Under the pieces are notes generated by a model, which was not told where the DNA came from, made no database searches, and saw only the letters and a list, made by a program, of their open reading frames with translations. The translations under genes and the position numbers were made by a program. Shown in pieces: positions 45,586 through 54,959 of a DNA stretch of 64,000 nt (positions are counted from its first letter, which is position 1; each line of letters begins with the position of its first letter). Location of the stretch: positions 3,658,001 through 3,722,000 of the forward strand of contig NZ_CP081006.1 in assembly GCF_022317005.1 (NCBI RefSeq). The letters are read 5' to 3'. This DNA comes from Mycobacterium sp. IDR2000157661 (GTDB lineage: Bacteria > Actinomycetota > Actinomycetes > Mycobacteriales > Mycobacteriaceae).

Positions 45586-46553
45586 GTACCGTGTCGACCC
45601 GGCTGGTGCGGCTGCTCAACATGGTGCCGTACTTCCAGGCCAACCCGAGGATCACCTACGCCGAGGCGGCGTCGGACCTCGGCGTCAGCGTCGACCAACT
45701 GCGCGACGACCTGAACCAGCTGTGGATGTGCGGGCTGCCCGGCTACGGGCCCGGTGACCTGATCGACTTCGAGTTCTCCGGCGACACCATCGAGGTCACG
45801 TTCACCGCCGGCATCGACCACCCGCTGCGGCTGACCTCGCCGGAGGCGACGGGCGTGCTGGTGGCGCTGCGGGCGCTGGCCGAGGTGCCCGGGATGGTCG
45901 ATCCGGAAGCCGCGCGCAGCGCGATCGCGAAGATCGAGTCGGCAGCGGGCACCGTGGGCGCGGGCTCGCCCACCGCCGCCGTCGACGAACCTGCGCCGAT
46001 GGAGAGCGAGGCGGCCGCCGCCGTGCGCGCGGCGGTGCGCGACGACCGCGCGCTGGCCATCGAGTACTACTCGGCCTCCCACGACCAGCTGACCAGTCGT
46101 ACCGTCGACCCGATCCGCGTCGTGCTGGTCGGTGACCACAGCTACCTGGAGGCCTGGTGTCGCACCGCCGAGGGCGTCCGGCTGTTCCGGTTCGACCGCA
46201 TCGTCGACGCACAGGTCCTCGACGAGCCGGCGACCCCTCCGCCGCCTGCGGTGCAGGCCGAACCGGACACCTCCCTGTTCTCTCCCGATAATGCCGACCC
46301 CTCGCTGCCGTCGGCGACGCTGCTGATCGACCGGTCGGCGTCCTGGATGTTCGACTACTACCCGCTGGGGGTGCTTCGTGAGCTGCCCGACGGCGCCTGC
46401 GAGGCCGCGATGACTTACGCCTCGGACGACTGGATGACCCGGTTCGTGCTCGGCTTCGGGTCCGCGGTGCGGGTGCTCGAGCCTGCCGGGCTGGCGGCCA
46501 GGGTGCGCGAATCGGCCGCCGCGGCGCTGAGCGCATACGGGGTCAACGAGTAG
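45582..46553 (+). CDS. pafC: PafC, WYL-domain transcriptional regulator
   Basis: 323 residues from GTG 45582. N-terminal HTH (RLVRLLNMVPYFQANPRITY, then AASDLGVSVDQLRDDLNQLW) and a WYL domain with YLEAWCRTAEGVRLFRFDRI. The C-terminal part is of the WCX type (DRSASWMFDYYPLGVLRE). Partner of PafB. A Pro/Ala linker (TPPPPAVQAEPD) separates the last two domains. tatA follows after 29 bp and may be co-transcribed. Confidence 0.94.
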   Translation: MSTVSTRLVRLLNMVPYFQANPRITYAEAASDLGVSVDQLRDDLNQLWMCGLPGYGPGDLIDFEFSGDTIEVTFTAGIDHPLRLTSPEATGVLVALRALAEVPGMVDPEAARSAIAKIESAAGTVGAGSPTAAVDEPAPMESEAAAAVRAAVRDDRALAIEYYSASHDQLTSRTVDPIRVVLVGDHSYLEAWCRTAEGVRLFRFDRIVDAQVLDEPATPPPPAVQAEPDTSLFSPDNADPSLPSATLLIDRSASWMFDYYPLGVLRELPDGACEAAMTYASDDWMTRFVLGFGSAVRVLEPAGLAARVRESAAAALSAYGVNE

Positions 46554-46582
46554 ACTGGCCGCGACGTCTGGAGGTAACCAAA

Positions 46583-46861
46583 TTGGGTGGTCTACAACCC
46601 TGGCACTGGGTCATCGTCATCGCCGTGTTCGTGCTGCTCTTCGGTGCCAAGAAGCTCCCGGACGCGGCGCGCTCGCTGGGCAAGTCGATGCGGATCTTCA
46701 AGTCGGAGATCAAGGAGATGCAGGCCGATTCTAAGCCCGACACGGCGACACCGATCGCCTCGGAGCGGGTCGACCCCGCGACCCACAAGGCGGCTGGATC
46801 CGACGTCGCCGCCGGAGCGGCTCCGGAGACCGAACAGCCGTCGGACAAGCGTCCGGCCTGA
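46583..46861 (+). CDS. tatA: Tat translocase subunit TatA
   Basis: 92 residues from TTG 46583, a rare start here but supported by GGAGG at 46570 and by the family start GGLQPWHWVIVIAVFVLLFG. One membrane helix, then the hinge and amphipathic helix (AKKLPDAARSLGKSMRIF), then an acidic disordered tail. It forms the pore-like assembly that passes folded proteins with twin-arginine signals. tatC follows in the same direction. Confidence 0.94.
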   Translation: MGGLQPWHWVIVIAVFVLLFGAKKLPDAARSLGKSMRIFKSEIKEMQADSKPDTATPIASERVDPATHKAAGSDVAAGAAPETEQPSDKRPA

Positions 46862-46911
46862 TCGTCACCGGTCCACCGCGCGCGGCGTGATGCCGCGTCA
46901 GTAGGCATGCC

Positions 46912-47874
46912 GTGCAGACCCCCGGAATCTTCAAGAAGCTCGATCCTCGCCGACGGCGCTCGCGGGCCAACCCCGACGGGACCATGTCGCTGGTCGAGCA
47001 CCTGCACGAGCTGCGCAGTCGGCTGCTGATCGCGGCCGCCGCGGTCGTGCTCACCACCATTCTCGGGTTCCTCTGGTACACCCACGGCGTGTTCGGCCTG
47101 CCCAGCCTGGGCGAATGGCTGCGGGGCCCGTACTGTGCCCTTCCGGACTCCGCCCGCGCCGACATCACCGCCGACGGGGCGTGTCGGTTGCTGGCGACCT
47201 CGCCGTTCGACCAGTTCATGTTGCGTCTGAAGGTGGGCCTGACCGCAGGCATCGTGTTGGCGTGCCCGGTCTGGCTGTATCAGATGTGGGCCTTCATCAC
47301 CCCCGGCCTGTACAAGCAGGAACGCCGGTTCGCGGTCGCGTTCGTCACCGTGGGCGCGGTGCTGTTCGTCGCGGGCGCGGTGCTGGCCTACGTGGTGCTG
47401 GCCACGGCGCTGGGTTTCCTCCTGACCGTCGGCAGCGATGTGCAGGTGACGGCGTTGTCGGGCGACCAGTACTTCGGGTTCCTGATCAACCTGCTGCTGG
47501 TGTTCGGCTTCAGCTTCGAGTTCCCGCTGCTGATCGTGATGCTGAACCTGGTCGGGGTGCTGACCTACGAGCGCCTCAAGGCGTGGCGGCGCGGCCTGAT
47601 CTTCGCGCTGTTCGTGTTCGCCGCGCTCTTCACCCCCGGCTCGGACCCGTTCTCGATGCTGGCGCTGGCGCTGGCGCTCACGGTGCTGCTGGAATTCGCG
47701 ATCCAGCTGGCTCGCCTGCACGACCGCCGCAAGGCGCGCCGGGCCGCACTCGAGGAGATCCCCGACGAGGAGGCGGCGCCTATCGGCAGCCCCGAACCGA
47801 TAGCCGAACCCGTCGAGGCGTCGAGCGCCGTGCCGACACCCGCTCGGCCGGTGGTCGATGACGATGCCACCTGA
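46912..47874 (+). CDS. tatC: Tat translocase subunit TatC
   Basis: 320 residues from GTG 46912. Six membrane helices; the N-terminal MSLVEHLHELRSRLLIA holds the signal-peptide-binding Glu, and PGLYKQERRF in the first cytoplasmic loop is also conserved. A C-terminal cytoplasmic extension (about 60 residues, Arg/Glu then Pro/Ala-rich) is typical of Actinobacteria. TatC recognises twin-arginine signals and recruits TatA. The gene overlaps helY by 17 bp. Confidence 0.95.
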   Translation: MQTPGIFKKLDPRRRRSRANPDGTMSLVEHLHELRSRLLIAAAAVVLTTILGFLWYTHGVFGLPSLGEWLRGPYCALPDSARADITADGACRLLATSPFDQFMLRLKVGLTAGIVLACPVWLYQMWAFITPGLYKQERRFAVAFVTVGAVLFVAGAVLAYVVLATALGFLLTVGSDVQVTALSGDQYFGFLINLLLVFGFSFEFPLLIVMLNLVGVLTYERLKAWRRGLIFALFVFAALFTPGSDPFSMLALALALTVLLEFAIQLARLHDRRKARRAALEEIPDEEAAPIGSPEPIAEPVEASSAVPTPARPVVDDDAT

Positions 47875-50614
47875 CCAGTTGACCGGCTTCGCCGAGCAGC
47901 TGTCGTTCACCCTCGACGACTTCCAGCGACGCTCCTGTGAGGCACTGGAGAGTGGCCACGGCGTGCTGGTGTGCGCACCGACGGGTGCGGGCAAGACCGT
48001 GGTGGGCGAGTTCGCGGTCCACCTGGCCCTGGCCGCGGGTGGCAAGTGCTTTTACACCACGCCCATCAAGGCGCTGAGCAACCAGAAGCACAACGATCTG
48101 GTGCACCGGTACGGCCGGGAGAAGATCGGGCTGCTCACCGGCGACCAGTCGATCAACGGCGGCGCCGACGTCGTGGTGATGACCACCGAGGTGCTGCGCA
48201 ACATGCTGTACGCCAATTCGTCGACGCTGCAGGGTCTTTCCTACGTCGTGATGGACGAGGTGCACTTCCTGGCCGACCGGATGCGCGGCGCGGTGTGGGA
48301 GGAGGTGATCCTGCACCTGCCCGAGGAGGTGCGGCTGGTGAGCCTGTCGGCGACGGTGAGCAACGCCGAGGAGTTCGGCGGCTGGATCCAGACCGTCCGC
48401 GGCGACACCACGGTGGTGGTCGACGAGCATCGGCCCGTCCCGCTGTGGCAGCACGTGCTGGTGGGCAGGCGGATGTTCGACCTGTTCGACTATCGGGCCG
48501 GGGGCGCGGCCAACGCCGGCCGCGAACTCGTCGTCGACCCGGAGTTGTTGCGGCACATCGCCCATCGCCGGGAAGCAGACCGGCTGGCCGACTGGCAACC
48601 GCGCGGTCGTGGCCGGTCCGGGCATCGCGGGCGACCGACGATGTACCGGCCGCCGAGCCGGCCCGACGTGATCAGCACGCTCGAACGCGAGGATCTGCTG
48701 CCCGCGATCACGTTCATCTTCTCGCGGGCCGGCTGCGACGCCGCGGTCAAGCAGTGCCTGCGCTCGTCGCTGCGGCTCACCACCGAGCAGGAGCGCAAGC
48801 GGGTCGCCGAGGTCGTCGACCGCCGCTGCGGTGACCTGCCCGAGTCGGACCTGATCGTGCTCGACTACCACGAGTGGCGCGAAGGCCTGCTGCGCGGGCT
48901 GGCGGCCCACCACGCGGGCATGCTGCCGGTGTTTCGCCACACCGTCGAGGAGCTGTTCTCCGCCGGGCTCGTCAAGGCCGTGTTCGCCACCGAGACACTG
49001 GCATTGGGTATCAACATGCCGGCGCGCACTGTGGTGCTGGAGCGCCTGGTCAAGTACAACGGCGAGCAGCACGTGCCGCTGACGCCGGGGGAGTACACCC
49101 AGCTGACCGGGCGCGCGGGCCGGCGCGGCATCGACGTCGAGGGCCACGCCGTGGTGCTGTGGACGCCCAACGACAGCACGGCCGAACCCGCCGAGGTGGC
49201 CGGCCTTGCGTCGACGCGAACCTTCCCGCTGCGCAGTTCTTTTGCGCCGTCGTACAACATGACCATCAACCTGGTGCAGCAGATGGGACCGGCCCAGGCG
49301 CACAAGCTGCTGGAGAGTTCGTTCGCCCAGTATCAGGCCGACCGCTCGGTGGTGGGCCTGCGGCGCGGCATCGAGCGCGGCGAGCGGATGCTGGGCGAGA
49401 TCGCCGACGAACTGGGCGACGAGTCGATTCTCGACTACGCGCGTCTGCGCCAGCAGATCTCCGAACGCGAACGCGCGCAGTCGCGGGCCTCGCGGCTGCA
49501 GCGGCGCCGGGCCGCCAACGACGCGCTGGCCTCGCTGCGCCGCGGCGACATCATCACGATCACCCACGGCCGCCGCGGCGGGCTGGCCGTCGTGCTGGAA
49601 CCCAGCCGCGACGACGACGACCCGCGGCCGCTCGTGCTGACCGAACACCGCTGGGCCGGGCGGATCTCGTCGGCCGACTACTCGGGCGCCTCCGAGCCGC
49701 TGGGCCGGATGACGCTGCCCAAACGGGTGGAACACCGCAACCCGCGTGCGCGGCGCGACCTCGCGTCGGCGCTGAGGTCGGCGGCCGCCGGGCTCGATGG
49801 CCCGTCGGTGCGGGCCAAGCGCAGCGGAGAACCGAGGGAGCGAGACATCGATCCCGAACTGGCCGCGCTGCGTGCGCGGTTGCGCGAGCATTCCGCCCAC
49901 CACCTACCGGAGCGCGAGGAGAAGGTGCGCCTCGCCGAGCGCTATCTGCGCATCGAACGGGACAACGGGCAGATCGGTCAGAAGGTCGCCGCCGCCACCA
50001 ACTCGCTGGCCCGCACCTTCGACCGGATCGTGGTGCTGCTGACCGAGCGCGGATTCATCGCGGGAAACGCCGACGATCCCAAGGTCACCGACGACGGTCG
50101 GCTGCTGGCCCGGATCTACAGCGAGAGTGACCTGTTGGTGGCCGAGGCGCTGCGCGCGGGCATCTGGGAGGGTCTCGACGCCGCCGAGTTGGCCGGCGTG
50201 CTGTCGGCGGTGCTGTACGAGTCGCGTGGCGACACGCCGGGCGGCCGCGAGGGCTTCGACATCCCCACGGGCAAGCTGCGGCGCGCATTGAACCAGACCC
50301 GCAGGCTGTCCTCGGAACTGCGCCTCGACGAGCAACGCCACCGGATCACGCAGAGCCGCGAACCCGACGACGGGTTCGTCGCCGCGATATTCCGGTGGGC
50401 CACCACCGGGGATCTGACCAGCGCCCTGGCCGCCTCCGACGCGACGGCCAGCGGAAACCCGCTGTCGGCAGGCGATTTCGTGCGTTGGTGCCGCCAGGTG
50501 CTCGACCTTCTCGACCAGGTGCGCAACGCCGCTCCCGACCCGGCGCTGCGGGCCACCGCGAAACGCGCGATCAACGACGTTCGACGCGGTGTGGTCGCCG
50601 TCGACGCGGGGTGA
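47858..50614 (+). CDS. helY: Ski2-like DEAD/H-box helicase HelY
   Basis: 918 residues from ATG 47858 (ATG 47864 also possible). Walker A PTGAGKT (41-47), DEVH box (133-136), SAT motif (LSATVS), and motif VI QLTGRAGRRGID. A Mtr4/Ski2-like arch and C-terminal helical DSHCT domain follow. Ski2-like helicases unwind RNA or structured nucleic acid ahead of degradation; bacterial HelY is poorly studied. The only coupling is the short overlap with tatC, which is conserved in M. tuberculosis as I recall. Confidence 0.94.
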   Translation: MTMPPDQLTGFAEQLSFTLDDFQRRSCEALESGHGVLVCAPTGAGKTVVGEFAVHLALAAGGKCFYTTPIKALSNQKHNDLVHRYGREKIGLLTGDQSINGGADVVVMTTEVLRNMLYANSSTLQGLSYVVMDEVHFLADRMRGAVWEEVILHLPEEVRLVSLSATVSNAEEFGGWIQTVRGDTTVVVDEHRPVPLWQHVLVGRRMFDLFDYRAGGAANAGRELVVDPELLRHIAHRREADRLADWQPRGRGRSGHRGRPTMYRPPSRPDVISTLEREDLLPAITFIFSRAGCDAAVKQCLRSSLRLTTEQERKRVAEVVDRRCGDLPESDLIVLDYHEWREGLLRGLAAHHAGMLPVFRHTVEELFSAGLVKAVFATETLALGINMPARTVVLERLVKYNGEQHVPLTPGEYTQLTGRAGRRGIDVEGHAVVLWTPNDSTAEPAEVAGLASTRTFPLRSSFAPSYNMTINLVQQMGPAQAHKLLESSFAQYQADRSVVGLRRGIERGERMLGEIADELGDESILDYARLRQQISERERAQSRASRLQRRRAANDALASLRRGDIITITHGRRGGLAVVLEPSRDDDDPRPLVLTEHRWAGRISSADYSGASEPLGRMTLPKRVEHRNPRARRDLASALRSAAAGLDGPSVRAKRSGEPRERDIDPELAALRARLREHSAHHLPEREEKVRLAERYLRIERDNGQIGQKVAAATNSLARTFDRIVVLLTERGFIAGNADDPKVTDDGRLLARIYSESDLLVAEALRAGIWEGLDAAELAGVLSAVLYESRGDTPGGREGFDIPTGKLRRALNQTRRLSSELRLDEQRHRITQSREPDDGFVAAIFRWATTGDLTSALAASDATASGNPLSAGDFVRWCRQVLDLLDQVRNAAPDPALRATAKRAINDVRRGVVAVDAG

Positions 50615-50742
50615 CGCGGGTCGCACAGCCCCTGCGCGGCTGCGCCAGCCTGAATACCTCATCCCACGTGCATGCAACGGTAGGGTGTTGCCAGCACGAC
50701 GGAAGCAGGCCGCGACTCGGCCGCGGGCGATCAAGGAGTGAG

Positions 50743-51546
50743 ATGAGCGGACCGCAGGGATCTGATCCGACGCAGTCGTGGCCCGGTGAGCAGCAGCAGC
50801 CGGACCAGTCGACGGGCCAGCCGTCCAGCGACCCGTCGGCCAACCAGCCCTGGCAGCCGCAGCCGTCGGGCGGCGACGCCACCCAGGCGGCGCCCCAGTG
50901 GCAGCCGCCGGCCTACGACCCGCAACAGCAACAGCCGCCGGCGCAGTACCCGGGTTATCAGCAGCCGGGTTACCAGCCGTCGCAGTATCCGGGCGCCGAG
51001 CAGCAGTTCGGCCAGCAGCCGACCGAGTACAACCCGCAGGCCTACCAGCAGCCCGGGCAGTACGGTCAGCCCCAGTACGGCCAGCAGTACCCCCAGCAGC
51101 CCGGCCAGCCGCCGTACGGCCAGCCGCCGACGGGGCCGTACGGTCAGCAGCCGGGCCAGTTCGGCCAGTATCCGCCGTATCAGCAGCCTGGCTCCGAGGA
51201 CGGCTCGAAGCGCTCGCTGGCGGTGATCGGCGGTGTGATCGGCCTGCTGGCCGCCCTCATCGTTGCCGCCGTGCTGGTGATGGGCTTCTGGAAGCCGGGC
51301 TTCTTCGTCACCAAGAAACTCGACATCGACGCCGCGCAGTCCGGCGTGGAGCAGATCCTCACCGACGAAGCGAACGGCTACGGCGCCACCAACGTCGAGG
51401 ACGTCAAGTGCAACGACGGCCAGAACCCGACCGTCGAGCAGGGTGCCACGTTCAACTGCGAGGTCAGCATCGACGGCACCAAGCGCCAGGTCACGGTCAC
51501 GTTCCAGGACGACGACGGCACCTACGAGGTCGGCAGGCCCCGCTAA
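50743..51546 (+). CDS. Pro/Gln-rich membrane protein with DUF4333 domain
   Basis: 267 residues from ATG 50743 after AAGGAG. Residues 1-155 are low-complexity, with many QQPGQYG/QPP-type repeats; a single membrane helix spans about 159-181; residues 185-267 form the DUF4333 domain with Cys223 and Cys239, likely a disulfide outside the cell. Topology: cytoplasmic tail inside, DUF4333 outside. From memory it matches Rv2091c. TAGGGT at 50681-50686 is a candidate -10 box; the rest of the 128-bp upstream gap shows nothing clear. Confidence 0.86.
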   Translation: MSGPQGSDPTQSWPGEQQQPDQSTGQPSSDPSANQPWQPQPSGGDATQAAPQWQPPAYDPQQQQPPAQYPGYQQPGYQPSQYPGAEQQFGQQPTEYNPQAYQQPGQYGQPQYGQQYPQQPGQPPYGQPPTGPYGQQPGQFGQYPPYQQPGSEDGSKRSLAVIGGVIGLLAALIVAAVLVMGFWKPGFFVTKKLDIDAAQSGVEQILTDEANGYGATNVEDVKCNDGQNPTVEQGATFNCEVSIDGTKRQVTVTFQDDDGTYEVGRPR

Positions 51547-51550
51547 CCCA

Positions 51551-51585
51551 GCAGGTAGGCCCGGGCGGGCCGGCTTACCGCCTGC
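51551..51585. terminator. two-tier hairpin between convergent genes
   Basis: The inner stem GGCCCG (51558-51563) pairs with CGGGCC (51566-51571), and the outer stem GCAGG (51551-51555) with CCTGC (51581-51585). It lies between the DUF4333 gene and the exonuclease gene stops. Confidence 0.5.
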
Positions 51586-52548
51586 TCAGCTGTCGGGGAG
51601 TCCGTCCAGGGCCTTCTGCAGCCGGCCGATCGACGACGTGACGCCGTAGGTCTCGGCGAGTTCGGCGACCTTGCGCGGGTGTTCGGCGGCCAACGGGAGC
51701 GCATCGGTCTTGGTGGACCAGTCGAGGTCCGCGTCGGTGGCCACCCGCACCACCGGCCCCGCCGCCTCGATGTAGTCGGCGGCGTTGAGCAGCTTCTTCC
51801 GGTACGCCTTGGACATCTTCGACTTGGGATCGTTGGCGGCGGCCAGGATGTTCTCCAGCGAACCGTGCTGGCCCAACAGCGTCGCCGCGGTCTTCTCGCC
51901 GACGCCCGGCACGCCGGGCAGCCCGTCGCTCGGGTCGCCGCGCAGCAGCGCCAGTTCGGCGTAGGCGGGTCCGGCGCGATGCACCGGGACGCCGTACTTC
52001 TCCGCCACCTCCTTCGGGCCCCACCTGATGGCCTTGGCCAACCCGCTGCCGAGGTAGAGCACGCGCACGGGCACCGGTTCGTCGCGCACGAGCTGCAGCA
52101 GGTCGCGGTCACCGCTGACCACCACGACCGCAGCGCGCTGCTCGCGGGCGGCCAGCGTGCCGAGCACGTCGTCGGCCTCGCAGTCGGGCGCCCCGGCCGT
52201 CGCGATGCCGAACGCGTCGAGGATCTCGAAGATCATGTCGACCTGCGGGGTCAGCTCGTCGGGCACCTCCTCGACGTCGGGCTCACCGGCGGGATGCTCC
52301 TCGAGCACCCGGTGGGCCTTGTACGACGGCACGAGGTCGACGCGCCACTGCGGGCGCCAGTCGTCGTCTCGGCACACCACCAGCCGGGTGGGCCGCTCGC
52401 GGGTGATGACCGTGGCGACCGCGTCGAGAAATCCGCGCAGCGCGTTGACCGGTCGCCCGTCCGGTGCCTTGATCTTGTCGGGCACCCCGAAGTACGACCG
52501 GAACCACATGCTGGCGCCGTCGAGCAGCACGAGAGCCATGCGGGCCAT
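51586..52548 (-). CDS. 5'-3' exonuclease (FEN/Pol I N-domain family)
   Basis: 320 residues from ATG 52548; ATG 52539 is next. FEN-type metal site: LLDGASMWF near the N-terminus, CEADDVLGTLA, and VSGDRDLLQLV. Then the helix-three-turn-helix DNA grip PSDGLPGVPGVGEKTAATLL. It has no polymerase domain, so it is a stand-alone flap or 5' exonuclease that can help in repair and primer removal. From memory it corresponds to Rv2090. Divergent from pepE. Confidence 0.93.
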   Translation of the reverse strand: MARMALVLLDGASMWFRSYFGVPDKIKAPDGRPVNALRGFLDAVATVITRERPTRLVVCRDDDWRPQWRVDLVPSYKAHRVLEEHPAGEPDVEEVPDELTPQVDMIFEILDAFGIATAGAPDCEADDVLGTLAAREQRAAVVVVSGDRDLLQLVRDEPVPVRVLYLGSGLAKAIRWGPKEVAEKYGVPVHRAGPAYAELALLRGDPSDGLPGVPGVGEKTAATLLGQHGSLENILAAANDPKSKMSKAYRKKLLNAADYIEAAGPVVRVATDADLDWSTKTDALPLAAEHPRKVAELAETYGVTSSIGRLQKALDGLPDS

Positions 52549-52585
52549 CCTGCCAGGCGCGCGACCCGGCGATTAACCTCATGTC

Positions 52586-53752
52586 ATGAGCGCCAGTCGA
52601 TTCAGCTCCGATGTCTACGCAGCGCGGATTGAGGCGGCGGCGTCGGCCGCTGCCGACACGGGGCTCGACGGCCTGGTGGTAACGCCCGGATACGACCTGC
52701 GCTACCTGACCGGGTCGCGGGCGCAGACCTTCGAGCGGCTGACCGCGCTGGTGCTGCCCGCCACCGGCGAGCCGACGGTCGTCGTGCCCAGGCTGGAACT
52801 GGCCGCGCTGAAGGAGTCGGCGGTGCCCGAACTCGACCTGGCGGTGCGGGACTGGGTGGACGGCGACGACCCGTATGCGCTCGTGGCGCAGGCGCTCGGC
52901 GGCGGGGTTCCCGCGGCGGGGTCGTCGGGAGGGCTCGCCGTTGCGGTCACCGACTCTATGCCCGCGCTGCACCTGCTGCCGCTCGCCGACGTGCTCGGTG
53001 CGGTACCGGTGCTGGCGACCGCCGTGCTGCGCCGGCTGCGGATGATCAAGGACCCCGCAGAGATCGACGCGCTGCGCAAGGCCGGCGCGGCCATCGACCG
53101 GGTGCACGCCCGGGTGCCGGAGTTCCTGGTCCCGGGCCGGACCGAGGCCGACGTCGCCGCCGACATCGCCGAAGCGATTGTCGCCGAAGGCCATTCGGAG
53201 GTGGCCTTCATCATCGTCGGCTCGGGCCCGCACGGGGCTGACCCGCATCACGAGTGCTCGGACCGCGAACTGCGGGCCGGCGACGTCGTCGTCGTGGACA
53301 TCGGCGGCCCACACGAGCCCGGCTACAACTCCGACTCCACCCGCACCTACAGTATCGGCGAGCCCGCTCCGGAGGTGGCGCGCCGTTACGCGGTCCTGCA
53401 GCGCGCGCAGCGGGCCGCCGTGGAGTCGGTGCGACCCGGCGTCACCGCCGAAGAGGTGGACGCCGCCGCGCGCGACGTGCTGGCGGCCGAGGGTCTGGCC
53501 GACGTCTTCGTGCACCGAACCGGGCACGGCATCGGTCTCTCGGTGCACGAGGAGCCCTACATCGTGGCGGGCAATCCGCTGCCCCTGCAGGAGGGCATGG
53601 CGTTCTCCGTCGAACCGGGCATCTACTTCCCCGGCGAGTGGGGGGCGCGGATCGAGGACATCGTGATCGTCACCGCCGACGGCGCGATGCCGGTGAACAA
53701 CCGGCCGCACGAACTGGTGGTGGTGCCCGCAGGTCCGGGCGCGACGGCCTAG
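52586..53752 (+). CDS. pepE: Xaa-Pro dipeptidase-type M24 peptidase
   Basis: 388 residues from ATG 52586; TAACCT ends 6 bp before it. M24 metal ligands are all present: Asp in VVDIGG and Asp in NSDSTRTY, His in HRTGHGIGLSVHEEP, Glu in SVEPGIYFPG and Glu in GARIEDI. The N-terminal creatinase-like domain is present. It should cut dipeptides with C-terminal Pro. From memory it is Rv2089c (pepE). Its stop codon overlaps that of the oxidoreductase gene on the other strand. Confidence 0.93.
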   Translation: MSASRFSSDVYAARIEAAASAAADTGLDGLVVTPGYDLRYLTGSRAQTFERLTALVLPATGEPTVVVPRLELAALKESAVPELDLAVRDWVDGDDPYALVAQALGGGVPAAGSSGGLAVAVTDSMPALHLLPLADVLGAVPVLATAVLRRLRMIKDPAEIDALRKAGAAIDRVHARVPEFLVPGRTEADVAADIAEAIVAEGHSEVAFIIVGSGPHGADPHHECSDRELRAGDVVVVDIGGPHEPGYNSDSTRTYSIGEPAPEVARRYAVLQRAQRAAVESVRPGVTAEEVDAAARDVLAAEGLADVFVHRTGHGIGLSVHEEPYIVAGNPLPLQEGMAFSVEPGIYFPGEWGARIEDIVIVTADGAMPVNNRPHELVVVPAGPGATA

Positions 53753-54174
53753 TCTTCGGCCCGGTTCAACAGGTCCGACGAGCCGAGCACCCGCTCGACG
53801 CGCACCTCGATGACGACGCGCTTCGGGTTGACCCGTGGCGTGCGGTACCGCTGGGCGTAGCGCAGTTCGGCATCGCGCACCGCATCGGCATCGGTGTTGA
53901 CCCTGGCCTTGCCCTCCAGCGAAAGCCACCGTGCGCCGTCGACCTGACTGAGCACGGCGACACCCTGGCGCTCGGCGTTGACGGCCTTCTGCGACCCGCC
54001 GCTGGTGATGACGCGGGCAATGTGGGTCGCCGGGTCGAACGTGAACCCGACGGCGACGACGTGCGGCGAGTTGTCCGATCGCAGCGTGGTCAGCATGGCC
54101 AGATGGCGCTCGGACAAGAACGCCAGCGCGTCGCTGGTGAGCCGGGTGGTGGCCTTGCGACCCGATGTAGCCAT
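53749..54174 (-). CDS. F420-dependent split-barrel reductase (PPOX class, Rv2074 type)
   Basis: 141 residues from ATG 54174; TACCGT (minus strand) ends 8 bp upstream. Split-beta-barrel flavin fold: LAMLTTLRSDNSPHVVAVGF, then ARVITSGGSQKAVNA and GARWLSLEGKARV. The M. tuberculosis homologue Rv2074 is an F420-dependent biliverdin reductase as I recall. The gene is divergent from an SDR and ends in a CTAG shared with pepE. Confidence 0.85.
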   Translation of the reverse strand: MATSGRKATTRLTSDALAFLSERHLAMLTTLRSDNSPHVVAVGFTFDPATHIARVITSGGSQKAVNAERQGVAVLSQVDGARWLSLEGKARVNTDADAVRDAELRYAQRYRTPRVNPKRVVIEVRVERVLGSSDLLNRAED

Positions 54175-54209
54175 CGGGGCCAACGGTAGCGCAGGTGATA
54201 ATCGCTCCC

Positions 54210-54959
54210 GTGCATGACACGGGTAAGGCGCCCATCGTGGTTTTCGGCGGCCGTAGTGAGATCGGGCTGCACGTGGCGACTCGGCTCGCCGCGGGCGCGA
54301 CGGTGGTGTTGGCCGCGCGCCGCGCCGACGACCTCGACGAGCAGGTCGCCGCAGTGCGGGCGGCCGGTGCGGCGGCGGTGCACGCCGTCGAGTTCGACGC
54401 CGACGACCTGGCATCGCACCAGCCGCTGGTCGAGGCGATCGTCGCCGAACACGGGCCGATCGGCACCGCCGTGCTGGCGTTCGGCATCCTCGGCGATCAG
54501 GCGCTCGCCGAGCGCGACCCCGCACACGCCGCGGCGGTGGTGCACACCGACTTCACCGCCCAGGTGAGCCTGCTGACGGTGCTGGTCGCGGCGATGCGTA
54601 CGGCCGGCCGGGGTGCGATCATTGCGTTCTCGTCGATCGCGGGCATTCGCGTCCGGCGGGCCAACTACGTGTACGGGTCGGCCAAGGCCGGGCTCGACGG
54701 CTTCGTCGCCGGGCTCACCGACGCCCTGCACGGATCGGGGGTGCAAATGCTGCTGGTGCGCCCCGGATTCGTCGTCGGCCGGATGACCGAGGGGATGCGA
54801 CCCGCCCCGATGTCCAGCACACCCACGCAGGTGGCCGACGCGACTGTGCGCGCGCTGCGCAAGCGCCGCCAGACCGTGTGGGTGCCCGCACCTTTGGCGC
54901 TGCTGGCGGCCGCCTTCCGCGTCACGCCGCGCTTCGTCTGGCGAAGGTTGAAGCGATGA
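54210..54959 (+). CDS. short-chain dehydrogenase (Rv2073c type)
   Basis: 249 residues from GTG 54210, chosen because GATAAT ends 7 bp upstream; GTG 54195 is also open. Cofactor loop is FGGRSEIG instead of TG-x3-G-x-G, AFGI in place of NAG, and Ser with Tyr-x3-Lys in YVYGSAKAG. It may prefer an unusual cofactor or substrate. It overlaps cobL as ATGA, so it is read together with the cobalamin genes, but a role in B12 synthesis is not established. Confidence 0.85.
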   Translation: MHDTGKAPIVVFGGRSEIGLHVATRLAAGATVVLAARRADDLDEQVAAVRAAGAAAVHAVEFDADDLASHQPLVEAIVAEHGPIGTAVLAFGILGDQALAERDPAHAAAVVHTDFTAQVSLLTVLVAAMRTAGRGAIIAFSSIAGIRVRRANYVYGSAKAGLDGFVAGLTDALHGSGVQMLLVRPGFVVGRMTEGMRPAPMSSTPTQVADATVRALRKRRQTVWVPAPLALLAAAFRVTPRFVWRRLKR

